A DNA stretch of 36,511 bases from JADLEX01 sp964586775 (GCA_964586775.1 CAZPJD010000042.1:1-36511), one strand, 5' to 3'. Shown: positions 1-8,676, numbered from the stretch's first letter. Notes: generated by a model from the sequence alone, not told the origin. A program made the numbers and translations.

Positions 1-1098
1 GCGATCCTGTTCCTGTTCCGCCAGAAGTGGCGCACCTCGATCAACCGATTCGCCGAGGCGATGACGATTTTCGCGGTCATGTGCGCGCTGATATTTCCCG
101 GCATCCATGTCGGTCGTATTTGGGTGGCCTACTACCTGCTACCGCTCCCCAACCAGATGGGCATCTGGCCCAATTTCCGCAGCCCGCTGCTGTGGGACGT
201 CTTCGCGGTCAGCATTTACGGCACCGTGTCGATCCTCTTCTGGTACACGGGCCTGATCCCCGATCTCGCCACGCTGCGCGACCGCGCGAAAAACATGCTG
301 GCCAAGCTGATCTACGGAATTTTCTCGCTCGGCTGGCGCGGATCGAACCGGCACTGGCAGCACTACGAAAAGGCGTACATGATCCTCGCGGGTCTCTCGA
401 CGCCCCTCGTGCTCTCGGTGCACAGCATCGTGTCGTTCGACTTCGCCACGTCGCAGTTACCCGGATGGCACACGACGATCTTCCCGCCCTACTTCGTCGC
501 GGGCGCCATCTTCTCGGGCTTCGCCATGGTCATCACGCTCATGGTCATCGCGCGCAAGCTCTTCGGCCTCGAGCGGATCGTGACGACGCGGCATTTCGAG
601 AACATGGCCAAGATCATCATGCTCACCGGCATGCTGGTCGGCTACGCCTACGGCATGGAGTTCTTCATCGCTTGGTACGGCGGCAACCCCTACGAGATGT
701 TCACGTTCCAGGACCGCGCCTTCGGCAACTACGCCTGGGCCTACTGGACGATGATCACCTGCAACGTCTTCATCCCGCAGCTCTTCTGGATCCGCCGAAT
801 CCGGCAGAACCTGACGATCCTGTTCATCGTGTCGATCTTCGTGAACATCGGCATGTGGTTCGAGCGGTTCGTCATCATCTCGACCTCGCTGCACCGCGAC
901 TTCCTGCCGTCGAGCTGGTTCTACTTCCAGCCGACGATCTGGGACATTTTCACGTTCATCGGGAGCTTCGGCCTGTTCTTCACCATGTTTTGCCTCTTCG
1001 TGCGTTTCCTGCCGATGGTGGCCATGGCCGAGGTCAAGACCGTGCTTCCCCAGGCCGATCCGCACCACGGCGCGCACGCCGCCGAAGGAGCGCACTGA
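1..1098 (+). CDS. actC: Alternative complex III subunit ActC (NrfD/PsrC-like quinol-binding membrane subunit), 5' truncated by window
   Basis: The frame is open from base 1, so the gene starts before the window; 365 residues remain of a family that usually has about 450-490. The protein is a run of hydrophobic helices with polar loops, of the NrfD/PsrC polytopic type, and ends in a His-rich tail (DPHHGAHAAEGAH). In alternative complex III, ActC is an inner-membrane subunit that takes part in quinol oxidation. The identification rests mainly on context: it is followed by a DUF3341 protein (ActD), a monohaem lipoprotein (ActE) and a second NrfD-like protein (ActF), which is the standard act order. 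Its stop overlaps the actD start (TGATG, one shared base). actA and actB should lie upstream, outside the window. Confidence 0.88.
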   Translation, partial: AILFLFRQKWRTSINRFAEAMTIFAVMCALIFPGIHVGRIWVAYYLLPLPNQMGIWPNFRSPLLWDVFAVSIYGTVSILFWYTGLIPDLATLRDRAKNMLAKLIYGIFSLGWRGSNRHWQHYEKAYMILAGLSTPLVLSVHSIVSFDFATSQLPGWHTTIFPPYFVAGAIFSGFAMVITLMVIARKLFGLERIVTTRHFENMAKIIMLTGMLVGYAYGMEFFIAWYGGNPYEMFTFQDRAFGNYAWAYWTMITCNVFIPQLFWIRRIRQNLTILFIVSIFVNIGMWFERFVIISTSLHRDFLPSSWFYFQPTIWDIFTFIGSFGLFFTMFCLFVRFLPMVAMAEVKTVLPQADPHHGAHAAEGAH

Positions 1099-1649
1099 TG
1101 TTCGGCAAGAAAGCACCCGCGACGCCGCATTTCGGACTCGTCGCCCAATTCGACACGACGGGCGCGATCTTTCACGCCTGCGAAAAGATCCGCGACGCGG
1201 GATTCACCCGGTGGGACGCGCACACGCCGTTCCCCGTCCACGGTCTGGACAAGGCGATGGGCCTCAAAAAGACCGTGCTTCCGTGGATCGTGCTCGTCAT
1301 GGCGCTGACCGGCGCGGCGGCGGGCATCGCGCTTCAAACGTGGGTTCACGTGATTGAATACCCACTGGTGTACGCCGGAAAACCGTATTTTTCCTGGCCC
1401 GCATTCGTGCCGGTCACCTTCGAACTGTCCGTGCTGTTCGGCGCGCTCGGCGCGTTGCTCGGCATGTTCCACCTGTGCGGACTGCCGCGGTACTACCATC
1501 CGGTGTTCCGGTCCGATCGCATGGACCGGGCGTCGGACGACCAGTTTTTCATCTCCATCGAGTCCGAAGACCCCAAATTCGACGCGAACGCCACGCCGGA
1601 ACTGCTGAAAAAGCTCGGCGCGGTCCACGTCGAGATGGTGGAGCACTGA
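1098..1649 (+). CDS. actD: Alternative complex III subunit ActD (DUF3341)
   Basis: This 183-residue protein has an N-terminal soluble segment (FGLVAQFDTTGAIFHACEKI, about residues 12-31) followed by two transmembrane helices (about 57-80 and 100-123) and a C-terminal tail. That layout matches DUF3341/ActD, a small membrane subunit of alternative complex III whose soluble part faces the membrane surface. The motif FTRWDAHTPFPVHG before the first helix is typical of the family. The ATG at 1098 is chosen because it overlaps the actC stop by one base and gives the usual family length; the frame stays open further upstream only as a shadow of actC. actE begins two bases after the stop, consistent with tight translational coupling. 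Confidence 0.9.
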   Translation: MFGKKAPATPHFGLVAQFDTTGAIFHACEKIRDAGFTRWDAHTPFPVHGLDKAMGLKKTVLPWIVLVMALTGAAAGIALQTWVHVIEYPLVYAGKPYFSWPAFVPVTFELSVLFGALGALLGMFHLCGLPRYYHPVFRSDRMDRASDDQFFISIESEDPKFDANATPELLKKLGAVHVEMVEH

Positions 1650-1651
1650 CC

Positions 1652-2269
1652 ATGCGTCGCCCGATCTGGATTCTCACGGTCGTGATCGCGCTCGTCGCCG
1701 TGGCGGGCTGCCAGGGCTCGGTGTCGAGCAACCCCCCGATCCACCTGAACCCCAACATGGACCAGCAGGATCGATACGATCCGCAGGAGTCCAGCACCTT
1801 CTTCGCCGATGGCCGCTCGATGCGTCCCGAGGTGGCGGGCACGGTGGCCCGCGGGCGCCTGAATGACGACGACCACTACTTTCGCGGCAAGTCGGGGGAC
1901 ACGTTCTTTGCGACCATGCCGGCGCAGGTGAACGTGGACGCAGCTCTGCTCGCGCGCGGGCAGGAGCGTTTCAACATCTATTGCCTGCCCTGCCACGACG
2001 CGGCGGGTACCGGCCAAGGCATTGTGGCCAAGCGCGGCATGATCCCGCCGCCGCCGTTCACCATGGACCGGCTGATCGAGATGCCGGTGGGACAGATCTA
2101 CGACCTGATTTCGAACGGCGTGCGCAACATGCCGAGCTACGGCGCGCAGATTCCCGTCGCCGACCGATGGGCGATCGTCGCCTATGTCCGCGCGCTGCAA
2201 CTGGCCGGCCACGCGAGCATCGCGCAGGTGCCCGCGGACGTCGCCGCCGCGAAGGGGTGGTCCAAATGA
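1652..2269 (+). CDS. actE: Alternative complex III subunit ActE, monohaem cytochrome c lipoprotein
   Basis: A 205-residue protein with an N-terminal hydrophobic signal ending in a lipobox (VAGC, Cys20), so it is probably a membrane-anchored periplasmic lipoprotein. A single haem c site is seen at CLPCH (residues 111-115), and a methionine in the later NGVRNMPSYG segment is the likely sixth ligand. ActE proteins carry one haem c in alternative complex III and pass electrons onward to a cytochrome c or directly to the oxidase. The pattern C-x-x-C-H..GxG..PPPPFT is usual for the family. The start lies two bases after actD, and the stop overlaps actF by four bases (ATGA), so the gene is inside the operon. 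Confidence 0.92.
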   Translation: MRRPIWILTVVIALVAVAGCQGSVSSNPPIHLNPNMDQQDRYDPQESSTFFADGRSMRPEVAGTVARGRLNDDDHYFRGKSGDTFFATMPAQVNVDAALLARGQERFNIYCLPCHDAAGTGQGIVAKRGMIPPPPFTMDRLIEMPVGQIYDLISNGVRNMPSYGAQIPVADRWAIVAYVRALQLAGHASIAQVPADVAAAKGWSK

Positions 2270-3477
2270 GCCACGCGCACGCCAAGTCCCTCTCCGCCGA
2301 GCAGCTTCGGATTCCCGAAGGCCACGTCTGGCACAAACTGCCCCTCGTCGGTCTGATCGTCGGCGTCGTCGGCCTCGGCGCGTCGTTCGCGCTGGGTTCG
2401 GGCGACATGAAGCAGTTCTACCATTCCTATCTCGTGGCGTTCTGCTTCTTCCTGTCGATCGCGCTGGGCGGATTCTTCTTTGTGCTCGTGCAGTATCTCG
2501 CCCGCGCGGGATGGAGCGTCGTCGTGCGACGCACCGCCGAGAACCTGATGGGGACGCTGCCGGTCTTCGCGGTGCTCTTTATCCCCATCGTTCTCGGTAT
2601 GCACGACCTCTACCACTGGACGCACACGGACGCGGTCGCCGGCGACCACCTGCTGCACGGCAAGTCGCCGTTTCTGAACACGGGATTCTTCCTCGTTCGC
2701 GCGGCGATCTATTTCGTCGTGTGGGCGGGCGCGTCGTGGTACTTCCGCAGCCGGTCGCTCGCGCAGGACGAGGGCGGCGAAAAAGAAGCCACTCGCAAGA
2801 CGCAGGCCGTCGCCGCGCCCGTGCTGATGCTCTATGCGCTGTCGCAGACTTTCGCATCGATCGATTGGCTCATGTCCCTCGATCCGCACTGGTACTCGAC
2901 GATGTTCGGCGTGTACTTCTTCGCGGGCAGCCTGGTCGCCGTGATCGGCTCGCTCTCGGCCATTTCGCTTGTCATGAACCGAATGGGCCTGCTCGCCGAG
3001 GTCATTACCGCCGAGCACTACCACGACCTGGGCAAGCTGCTGTTCGGCTTCACGGTTTTTTGGGCCTATATCGGCTTCTCGCAGTTCTTCCTGATCTGGT
3101 ACGGCAACATCCCCGAAGAGACGCTGTGGTTTCACCACCGTCTCGAAGGCTCGTGGAAGTCGTTCTCGCTCATCCTCGCGGCTGGCCATTTCGTCGTGCC
3201 GTTTTTCATCCTCATCAATCGCACCATCAAGCGCATCCCCGCGACGCTGCTGTTGATGGCGCTGTGGATGCTCGGCATGCACTTCCTCGATCTGTACTGG
3301 CTCGTCATGCCGAACCTGCACCCCCACGGCGTGCACTTCGCGATCGTCGACGTCACGACGTTCGTGGGCATCGGCGGGTTTTTTCTCGGCGCTTTTTCCT
3401 GGTTGACCAAACGGGCGGCGCTGGTGCCGCATCGCGATCCGCGGCTGCACGAATCGCTGCGTTTCGAGAACGCGTGA
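2266..3477 (+). CDS. actF: Alternative complex III subunit ActF (quinol:cytochrome c oxidoreductase membrane subunit)
   Basis: A 403-residue polytopic membrane protein with about ten predicted helices, matching ActF, the second large membrane subunit of alternative complex III and a distant homologue of ActC. Typical segments include SYLVAFCFFLSIALGGFFFV in the second helix, the loop with ITAEHYHDLGKLLFGF, and FLIWYGNIPEE, a motif shared with ActC/NrfD proteins. The N-terminal stretch MSHAHAKSLS is His-containing and soluble. The ATG at 2266 overlaps the actE stop by four bases. A short gap then separates it from a small membrane protein and the oxidase genes, so complex III and terminal oxidase are made from one transcript. 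Confidence 0.92.
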   Translation: MSHAHAKSLSAEQLRIPEGHVWHKLPLVGLIVGVVGLGASFALGSGDMKQFYHSYLVAFCFFLSIALGGFFFVLVQYLARAGWSVVVRRTAENLMGTLPVFAVLFIPIVLGMHDLYHWTHTDAVAGDHLLHGKSPFLNTGFFLVRAAIYFVVWAGASWYFRSRSLAQDEGGEKEATRKTQAVAAPVLMLYALSQTFASIDWLMSLDPHWYSTMFGVYFFAGSLVAVIGSLSAISLVMNRMGLLAEVITAEHYHDLGKLLFGFTVFWAYIGFSQFFLIWYGNIPEETLWFHHRLEGSWKSFSLILAAGHFVVPFFILINRTIKRIPATLLLMALWMLGMHFLDLYWLVMPNLHPHGVHFAIVDVTTFVGIGGFFLGAFSWLTKRAALVPHRDPRLHESLRFENA

Positions 3478-3487
3478 GGTGACGAAG

Positions 3488-3973
3488 GTGTCCACGACCC
3501 CGAAAAACGACGCCGACAAGGCTTCGGTTCTCAGCAACGTCGCCAATATTCTCGGCGTCTCCGGCACGCAGGAGGGGCACGTCCCGACACCGGACGAGCA
3601 GGCGCTCGCGAAAATGGGTGTCGAACCCGACAAGCACCCGATCCTCTATTTCTGGGGATTCCTCGCGGCCATCACCATCTTCGTGGTCGCCACGGTGATC
3701 GGCGTCGCCCAGTTCGTCGGCATGAGCACGCAGGCCGAGGTCCTGAAAAAGGATCTATCGGTCGTCGATCCCCGCCTGCCCGAGGTTCGCGCGTACGAGG
3801 CGAAGACCATCGGCGAGTACGATGTGGTCGATGCCGAGAAGGGTTTGTACCGGATACCTGTCGCCGATGCGATACAGATCATGGTTTCGAGTCCCAAGCT
3901 TGTGGAAAATGTCGGCCTTCTCACGGCTGCCCCCGCGCAGTCCGCCCCGACGGAGGCGACGAAGACGCCTTGA
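3488..3973 (+). CDS. Small single-helix membrane protein of the complex III-oxidase operon, function unknown
   Basis: A 161-residue protein with a hydrophilic N-terminus (about 50 residues), one transmembrane helix (around FWGFLAAITIFVVATVIGVA) and an exported C-terminal part of about 90 residues. The outer part holds a motif, YEAKTIGEYDVV followed by KGLYRIPVADAIQIM. From memory it resembles small proteins in other cytochrome oxidase/SCO gene neighbourhoods, in which a YGW..D...G..RIPI..AM pattern recurs. It could be an assembly factor or accessory subunit; no catalytic residues are seen. GTG 3488 is preferred over GTG 3479 because a GAGG lies eight bases before it. The stop overlaps the sco start. 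Confidence 0.72.
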   Translation: MSTTPKNDADKASVLSNVANILGVSGTQEGHVPTPDEQALAKMGVEPDKHPILYFWGFLAAITIFVVATVIGVAQFVGMSTQAEVLKKDLSVVDPRLPEVRAYEAKTIGEYDVVDAEKGLYRIPVADAIQIMVSSPKLVENVGLLTAAPAQSAPTEATKTP

Positions 3974-4815
3974 TTGTGACGCGTTTCACAGTTCGCGCCC
4001 TCATCGTCGGACCGGCTCTCGCCGGTCTGATGGTTTTTGTGGCGCTTTGCGCTCAGGCGGCGGCCGAGGAACAGACGCCCGAAGCGCTGCGCACCGTGAC
4101 GATCCGCGAAAAGCTCGGCTCTCGGATCGATCTGTCGCGCGTGTTCACCGATCACACCGGTGCGCCGGTGACGCTCGCGAAGTTTGTCGCCGACGGCAAA
4201 CCCGTCCTGCTGACCCTCAACTACTACGAGTGCCCGATGCTGTGCACGCTCATGCTCAACAGCCTCGTACGCGGCATCGGCGAGCTTGGCTGGAAGCCGG
4301 GCGATCGCTTTCGCATGGTGACGATCAGCATCGATCCCGACGAGACACCCGCGCTCGCCGCGGCCAAACGCGCGAGTTACCTGAAGTCGCTGGGCATGGG
4401 CGACGACGTGGACTGGACCTTTCTGGTCGGCACGAAGGAGAACATCGACGCGGTCGCGGGCGCGATCGGGTTCGAATACACTTTCGACGAAAAAACCGCG
4501 CAGTACGCGCACCCGGCCGCCTTGTTTTTCGTCTCCCAATCTGGCAGTGTCGCGCGCTATCTTTATGGAATCGAGTATTCGGCTCGCGATCTGAAGTTCG
4601 CGATCGTCGAGACATCCGAGGGACGGGTGGGCTCACCGATCGACAAGCTGATCCTGAGCTGTTTTCACTACGACTCCTCCGTCGGCGCATACGGCCCGTG
4701 GGCCATGGGCGTCATGCGTCTCGGCGGCGGAGTGGGGGCGACGTTGATCGCCCTCTTTCTTGTTGTGATGTGGCGTCGCGAGTCCCGACCGCGACGCATG
4801 GAGGGCCTCGCGTGA
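3970..4815 (+). CDS. SCO1/SenC/PrrC-family copper chaperone for cytochrome oxidase
   Basis: SCO proteins deliver copper to the CuA centre of oxidase subunit II and keep its cysteines reduced. This 281-residue protein has an N-terminal signal or anchor (about residues 8-31), a thioredoxin-like domain with the copper-binding CPMLC (Cys88 and Cys92) and the third ligand His181 (YAHPA), and a second hydrophobic helix near the C-terminus (about 245-268) followed by a basic tail. That C-terminal anchor is usual for the SCO subset found in act-cox clusters. The start is a TTG overlapping the upstream stop (TTGA); a GTG two codons further in is an alternative. The stop overlaps subunit II by four bases (GTGA), placing the chaperone directly before its client. 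Confidence 0.92.
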   Translation: MIVTRFTVRALIVGPALAGLMVFVALCAQAAAEEQTPEALRTVTIREKLGSRIDLSRVFTDHTGAPVTLAKFVADGKPVLLTLNYYECPMLCTLMLNSLVRGIGELGWKPGDRFRMVTISIDPDETPALAAAKRASYLKSLGMGDDVDWTFLVGTKENIDAVAGAIGFEYTFDEKTAQYAHPAALFFVSQSGSVARYLYGIEYSARDLKFAIVETSEGRVGSPIDKLILSCFHYDSSVGAYGPWAMGVMRLGGGVGATLIALFLVVMWRRESRPRRMEGLA

Positions 4816-5816
4816 ATATCCCGTCCCTGCTTGGCGCCGTGTCGAGCACCGTCGTGGCCGAAAGTCCGAAGGGGACCTTCTGGCTTCCGCCCGCCGCATC
4901 GACCACGGCGCACAACACCGACAGCCTTTTCTATTTCATCTACTACCTGTCGCTCTTTTTCTTCGTCGTCATCATGGCGGTCATGGTCGCGTTCGCGATC
5001 CGCTATCGACGCCGAAAACAGGGTGAGAAAACGGCCGACATCCACGGTCACCGCAACCTCGAAATCGCCTGGAGCGTGATTCCCGGAATCCTGCTCATGG
5101 TGATCTTCTTCTGGGGCTTCACCGGTTTCATGGATCTCGCGGTGCCCCCGGCGAACGCGCTGGACATCCGCGTGACCGGCCAGAAGTGGGTGTGGGCATT
5201 CGATTATCCCGAAGGGATCAACTCGAACGAACTCGTCGTCCCCGCGGGTAAACCCGTGCGGCTCACGATGTCGTCCAAGGACGTCATCCACAGCTTTTAC
5301 GTGCCGGACTTTCGCATCAAGCGCGACGTGCTGCCGAACCGCTACACCGTCCTGTGGTTCGAGGCGCCGAATCCCGGCGAGCACACGATTTTCTGTACCG
5401 AGTACTGCGGTGCTCAGCACTCGGGCATGCTGACCAAGGTGAAGGTGCTCGCGCAGGCCGACTACGACGCGTGGATCGCCTCCGGCGGCGGGCTCGGCCA
5501 GGGACTTTCACCGGTCGAACTCGGCCAGAAGCTCTTCCAGTCGAAGGGGTGCGTCGCGTGCCATTCGGTGGACGGCACCCCGATGGTCGGCCCCACGCTC
5601 AAGGACATTTACGGCCACGAAATCGAGCTGGCCGACGGCACGAAGGTGATGGCCGACGACAACTACATCCGCGTGTCGCTCATGGACCCCGCCTCGCAGG
5701 TCGTCAAGGGCTTCGCGCCCGTCATGCCGACCTTCAAGGGCATGCTCAAGGATCAGGAAGTGAACGCCCTGATCGACTACATGAAAACCCTTTCGGCCCA
5801 GCCGGGAGCTCACTGA
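4812..5816 (+). CDS. ctaC: Cytochrome c oxidase subunit II with fused C-terminal cytochrome c (caa3 type)
   Basis: The 334-residue protein accepts electrons at CuA and passes them to haem a of subunit I. Two transmembrane helices lie near residues 41-63 and 88-108. The cupredoxin domain holds the CuA ligands His160, Cys195, Glu197, Cys199, His203 and Met206 (CTEYCGAQHSGM). A cytochrome c domain follows, with the haem site CVACH at 247-251 and likely Met305 (VMPTF) as axial ligand, so the oxidase is of caa3 type. The GTG start at 4812 has GGAGGG six bases upstream and overlaps the sco stop. No lipobox is evident at the N-terminus, which begins with a short hydrophilic stretch before the first helix. 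Confidence 0.96.
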   Translation: MNIPSLLGAVSSTVVAESPKGTFWLPPAASTTAHNTDSLFYFIYYLSLFFFVVIMAVMVAFAIRYRRRKQGEKTADIHGHRNLEIAWSVIPGILLMVIFFWGFTGFMDLAVPPANALDIRVTGQKWVWAFDYPEGINSNELVVPAGKPVRLTMSSKDVIHSFYVPDFRIKRDVLPNRYTVLWFEAPNPGEHTIFCTEYCGAQHSGMLTKVKVLAQADYDAWIASGGGLGQGLSPVELGQKLFQSKGCVACHSVDGTPMVGPTLKDIYGHEIELADGTKVMADDNYIRVSLMDPASQVVKGFAPVMPTFKGMLKDQEVNALIDYMKTLSAQPGAH

Positions 5817-5820
5817 CGCC

Positions 5821-7470
5821 ATGACCACCACCGTCATCGACGCGGCCACGCACGTCGGCGGCCACGCGGGCCGCGCACACGCCGACGACAACTACCTGAA
5901 CTCCCACAAGGGCTTCTTATCCTGGGCGTTCACGCTCGACCACAAGCGCATCGGGCTCATGTACCTGGGCTCGATTCTGTTCTTCTTCATGATCGGCGGG
6001 CTGCTGGCGCTGGGCGTGCGTCTCGAACTGCTGACGCCAAAGGGCGACCTGTTCACCGACAACACCTACAACAAGGTGTTCACGCTTCACGGCGCGGTGA
6101 TGGTCTTCCTGTTCATCGTGCCCTCGATCCCGGCATCGTTCGGCAACTTCTTCCTGCCGCTCATGCTGGGCGCGAAGGACGTGGCCTTTCCGCGGCTCAA
6201 CCTGCTGTCCTTCCACATCTATTTCTGGGGCGCGCTGATCCTCGTCTATTCGATCATCACCGGCTCCATCGACACGGGGTGGACCTTTTACACCCCCTAC
6301 TCCACGCAGTCCTCGTCGTCGGTCATTTCGGCGACATTCGGCGTCTTCGTCCTCGGCTTCTCGTCGATCCTGACCGGCCTCAACTTCATCGTCACCGTCC
6401 ACAAGATGCGCGCGCCGGGGCAGAGCTGGTTTCGCCTGCCGCTTTTCATCTGGGCGATCTACTCCACCTCGATCATCCAGGTGCTTGCCACGCCGGTCAT
6501 CGCGATCACGCTCTTCCTGCTGATTGTCGAAAAGGCGATGGGCATCGGCATCTTCGATCCCACGATGGGCGGCGATCCGGTTCTCTATCAGCATTTCTTC
6601 TGGTTCTATTCGCACCCGGTCGTCTACGTCATGATCCTGCCGGCGTTCGGCGTCATCAGCGAGCTCATTACGGTCAACTCGCGCAAGAACATCTTCGGTT
6701 ACAAGGCCATCGCGTTTTCGAGCGTGGCCATCGCGTTCATCGGCTTCCTCGTGTGGGGCCACCACCTGTTCGTCAGCGGCCAAAGCCAGCTCGCGGGCGC
6801 GATCTTCTCGTTCCTGACGTTCTTCGTCGCGGTGCCCACGGCCATCAAGGTCTTTTCGTGGGTGGCGACGATGTACCGGGGTTCCATCGAGTTTACGACC
6901 GGCATGGTCTACGCGCTGATCTTCCTGTTCGTCTTCTCGATCGGCGGCCTGACGGGGCTCTTCCTCGGTTCGCTCGCCACCGACGTCCACCTGCACGACA
7001 CGTACTTCGTCGTCGCGCACTTCCACTACGTCATGATGGGAGGCGTGCTGATGTCGCTGCTCGGCGCGCTCCACCACTGGTGGCCCAAGATGTTTGGCCG
7101 CATGTACAACCACAAGCTCTCGCTCGTGGCCGCGGCTCTCGTCTTCATCGGCTTCAACATGACCTTTATGGCGCAGTTCGTGATCGGCACGCGCGGAATG
7201 CCGCGCCGCTACCACGCGTATCTGCCCGAGTTCACGATGGGCCACCAAATCAGCACCGTCGGGTCCGTCATCCTCGCGGCGGGGCTTTTCCTGACACTCG
7301 GCTACTTCATCCACTCGCTGTTCAATGGCGCGAAGGCCGACGACAACCCGTGGCACGGCAAGTCGCTCGAGTGGGCGACCGCCACGCCGCCGATCACGCA
7401 CAACTTCCACCGGACGCCGGTCGTCACGTCGGGGCCCTACGACTTCGACGAGATCGAACGCCACGCATAA
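5821..7470 (+). CDS. ctaD: Cytochrome c oxidase subunit I (A2-type haem-copper oxidase)
   Basis: Catalytic subunit that reduces oxygen at a haem a3-CuB centre and pumps protons; 549 residues with about 12 helices. Ligands are visible: His90 for haem a (FTLHGAV), His265 for CuB with Tyr269 as the cross-linked tyrosine (HPVVY), His314 and His315 for CuB (WGHHLF), His400 for haem a3 and His402 for haem a (VAHFHYV). The usual Glu of HPEVY is replaced by Val267, while Tyr263-Ser264 precede the histidine. This YSHPxVY arrangement marks A2-type oxidases such as the Rhodothermus caa3 enzyme, in which the Tyr-Ser pair stands in for the D-channel glutamate. The ATG is four bases after ctaC. Confidence 0.97.
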   Translation: MTTTVIDAATHVGGHAGRAHADDNYLNSHKGFLSWAFTLDHKRIGLMYLGSILFFFMIGGLLALGVRLELLTPKGDLFTDNTYNKVFTLHGAVMVFLFIVPSIPASFGNFFLPLMLGAKDVAFPRLNLLSFHIYFWGALILVYSIITGSIDTGWTFYTPYSTQSSSSVISATFGVFVLGFSSILTGLNFIVTVHKMRAPGQSWFRLPLFIWAIYSTSIIQVLATPVIAITLFLLIVEKAMGIGIFDPTMGGDPVLYQHFFWFYSHPVVYVMILPAFGVISELITVNSRKNIFGYKAIAFSSVAIAFIGFLVWGHHLFVSGQSQLAGAIFSFLTFFVAVPTAIKVFSWVATMYRGSIEFTTGMVYALIFLFVFSIGGLTGLFLGSLATDVHLHDTYFVVAHFHYVMMGGVLMSLLGALHHWWPKMFGRMYNHKLSLVAAALVFIGFNMTFMAQFVIGTRGMPRRYHAYLPEFTMGHQISTVGSVILAAGLFLTLGYFIHSLFNGAKADDNPWHGKSLEWATATPPITHNFHRTPVVTSGPYDFDEIERHA

Positions 7471-7489
7471 GGACGAAAGGACCGCCACG

Positions 7490-8140
7490 ATGGCGCAGGA
7501 CACGAACGCGGCTCATCCGCCCTTTCTAGCCCACCACTTCGTCACGACGAGCCAGCAGGCGTCGGCGGCGAAGATGGGCATGTGGCTGTTTCTCGGGCAG
7601 GAAATCCTGTTTTTCAGCGGGCTCTTCCTCGCCTACTCGGCGTATCGCTACTTCTACCCCGAGACGTTTCTGCACGCCCACCAATACCTGAACGTCCCCA
7701 TGGGCGCGTTCAACACCTTCGTTCTCATCACTAGCTCGCTGACGATGGCGCTGGCGGTGCGCGCGGCGCAGCTCTCGCAAAAACGCGCGCTCGTCGTAAA
7801 CCTGATTCTGACGATCGCCTTCGCCTTCGTGTTCCTGGTGGTCAAGTACTTCGAGTACAGCCACAAATTTCACGCGGGCCTGCTGCCGGGCAAGTACTTC
7901 ACCGCGGGCGGCATCGACGGCGTTCCGCACATCTTCTTCGGCATCTATTTCGTGATGACGGGCCTGCACGGCCTGCACGTGATCGCCGGCATCATCGTCC
8001 TCGCGTGGATCCTGCGTCGCTCGATCAAGGGCGAGTTCGGCCACCGGTACTACACGCCGGTCGAAAACGTCGGCCTCTACTGGCACCTCGTCGACCTGAT
8101 CTGGATCTTCCTCTTCCCGCTGCTTTACCTCGTGAAGTAG
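7490..8140 (+). CDS. ctaE: Cytochrome c oxidase subunit III
   Basis: A 216-residue membrane protein of the CtaE/CoxC family, which packs against subunit I and stabilises it. Five helices are visible, fewer than the seven of mitochondrial-type subunit III, as is usual for caa3 enzymes. Family motifs include KMGMWLFLGQEILFF near the start, FGIYFVMTGLHGLHVIAG in the middle, and ENVGLYWHLVDLIWIFLFPLLYL at the C-terminus. The ATG at 7490 lies 19 bases after ctaD with a GGACGAAAGG ribosome-binding region before it. The upstream open frame is a shadow of ctaD. Confidence 0.96.
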   Translation: MAQDTNAAHPPFLAHHFVTTSQQASAAKMGMWLFLGQEILFFSGLFLAYSAYRYFYPETFLHAHQYLNVPMGAFNTFVLITSSLTMALAVRAAQLSQKRALVVNLILTIAFAFVFLVVKYFEYSHKFHAGLLPGKYFTAGGIDGVPHIFFGIYFVMTGLHGLHVIAGIIVLAWILRRSIKGEFGHRYYTPVENVGLYWHLVDLIWIFLFPLLYLVK

Positions 8141-8156
8141 CGAACGGGAGTCACCA

Positions 8157-8597
8157 ATGAGCCACGCCCACGATCCCGCGCTCGACGTCATCCACGAGGA
8201 ACACGGCGAACACCACGTGCTGCCGCTGTGGATCTATCTCGCCGTTTACGGCGCGCTGCTCGCGCTCACCGTCGTCACGGTCGGCGTTTCGTACCTGAAC
8301 CTCGGCACGACGGCCATCGTCGCGGCGCTCACCGTCGCGATCGTCAAGGCGTCGCTCGTCGCGGGCTATTTCATGCACCTGCGTTACGACGATCGCTTCA
8401 ACAGCCTTATCTTCGCGGCGTCGATCCTGTTCATGACGCTGTTCTTCGCCTTTGTGTTCATCGACCTGACCTCGCGCGGGCTCATCAACCCGGTCGAGGA
8501 CAACTTCGTGCTGCGCAAGGATCAGGGGAAAACGGAGCAGCAGCTCAAGGCGACCAAGCCGGCCGACCCCGAGCACGGCGCCGCCGCGCATCACTGA
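8157..8597 (+). CDS. ctaF: Cytochrome c oxidase subunit IV (prokaryotic type)
   Basis: A 146-residue protein with three transmembrane helices (about residues 25-45, 51-75 and 82-105) and His-rich hydrophilic ends. This matches the small prokaryotic COX4 family, which closes bacterial oxidase operons and helps hold CuB and subunits together. The motif KASLVAGYFMHLRYD between helices two and three is characteristic. GGAG lies six bases before the ATG. It is the last gene of the operon: an intrinsic terminator follows 33 bases after its stop. Confidence 0.92.
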   Translation: MSHAHDPALDVIHEEHGEHHVLPLWIYLAVYGALLALTVVTVGVSYLNLGTTAIVAALTVAIVKASLVAGYFMHLRYDDRFNSLIFAASILFMTLFFAFVFIDLTSRGLINPVEDNFVLRKDQGKTEQQLKATKPADPEHGAAAHH

Positions 8598-8630
8598 CGC
8601 ACGCGGCGGAAACATACGCGCCGGAACGCG

Positions 8631-8659
8631 AAAAGGACGGGCTCGCCCCGTCCTTTTTT
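8631..8659 (+). terminator. Intrinsic terminator closing the act-cox operon, probably bidirectional
   Basis: An 11-base perfect stem (AAAAGGACGGG at 8631-8641, partner CCCGTCCTTTT at 8647-8657) with a five-base loop and six T residues at 8654-8659. The A-run on the left side gives a matching U-run on the minus strand, so it could also stop transcription of coaX, which converges from the right and ends at 8677. Confidence 0.88.
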
Positions 8660-8676
8660 GTTGGGCACTCGGTCGA

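Noticed and set aside
2182..3633. Long open frame (483 codons) on the minus strand opposite actF
   Set aside because: Its product is rich in Arg, His and Glu with no family motifs, and the plus strand encodes a clear ActF. High GC content makes such antisense frames common.
5917..7503. Long minus-strand open frame (528 codons) opposite subunit I
   Set aside because: Highly charged, low-complexity translation with no recognisable domain; the plus strand has all haem and CuB ligands of subunit I.
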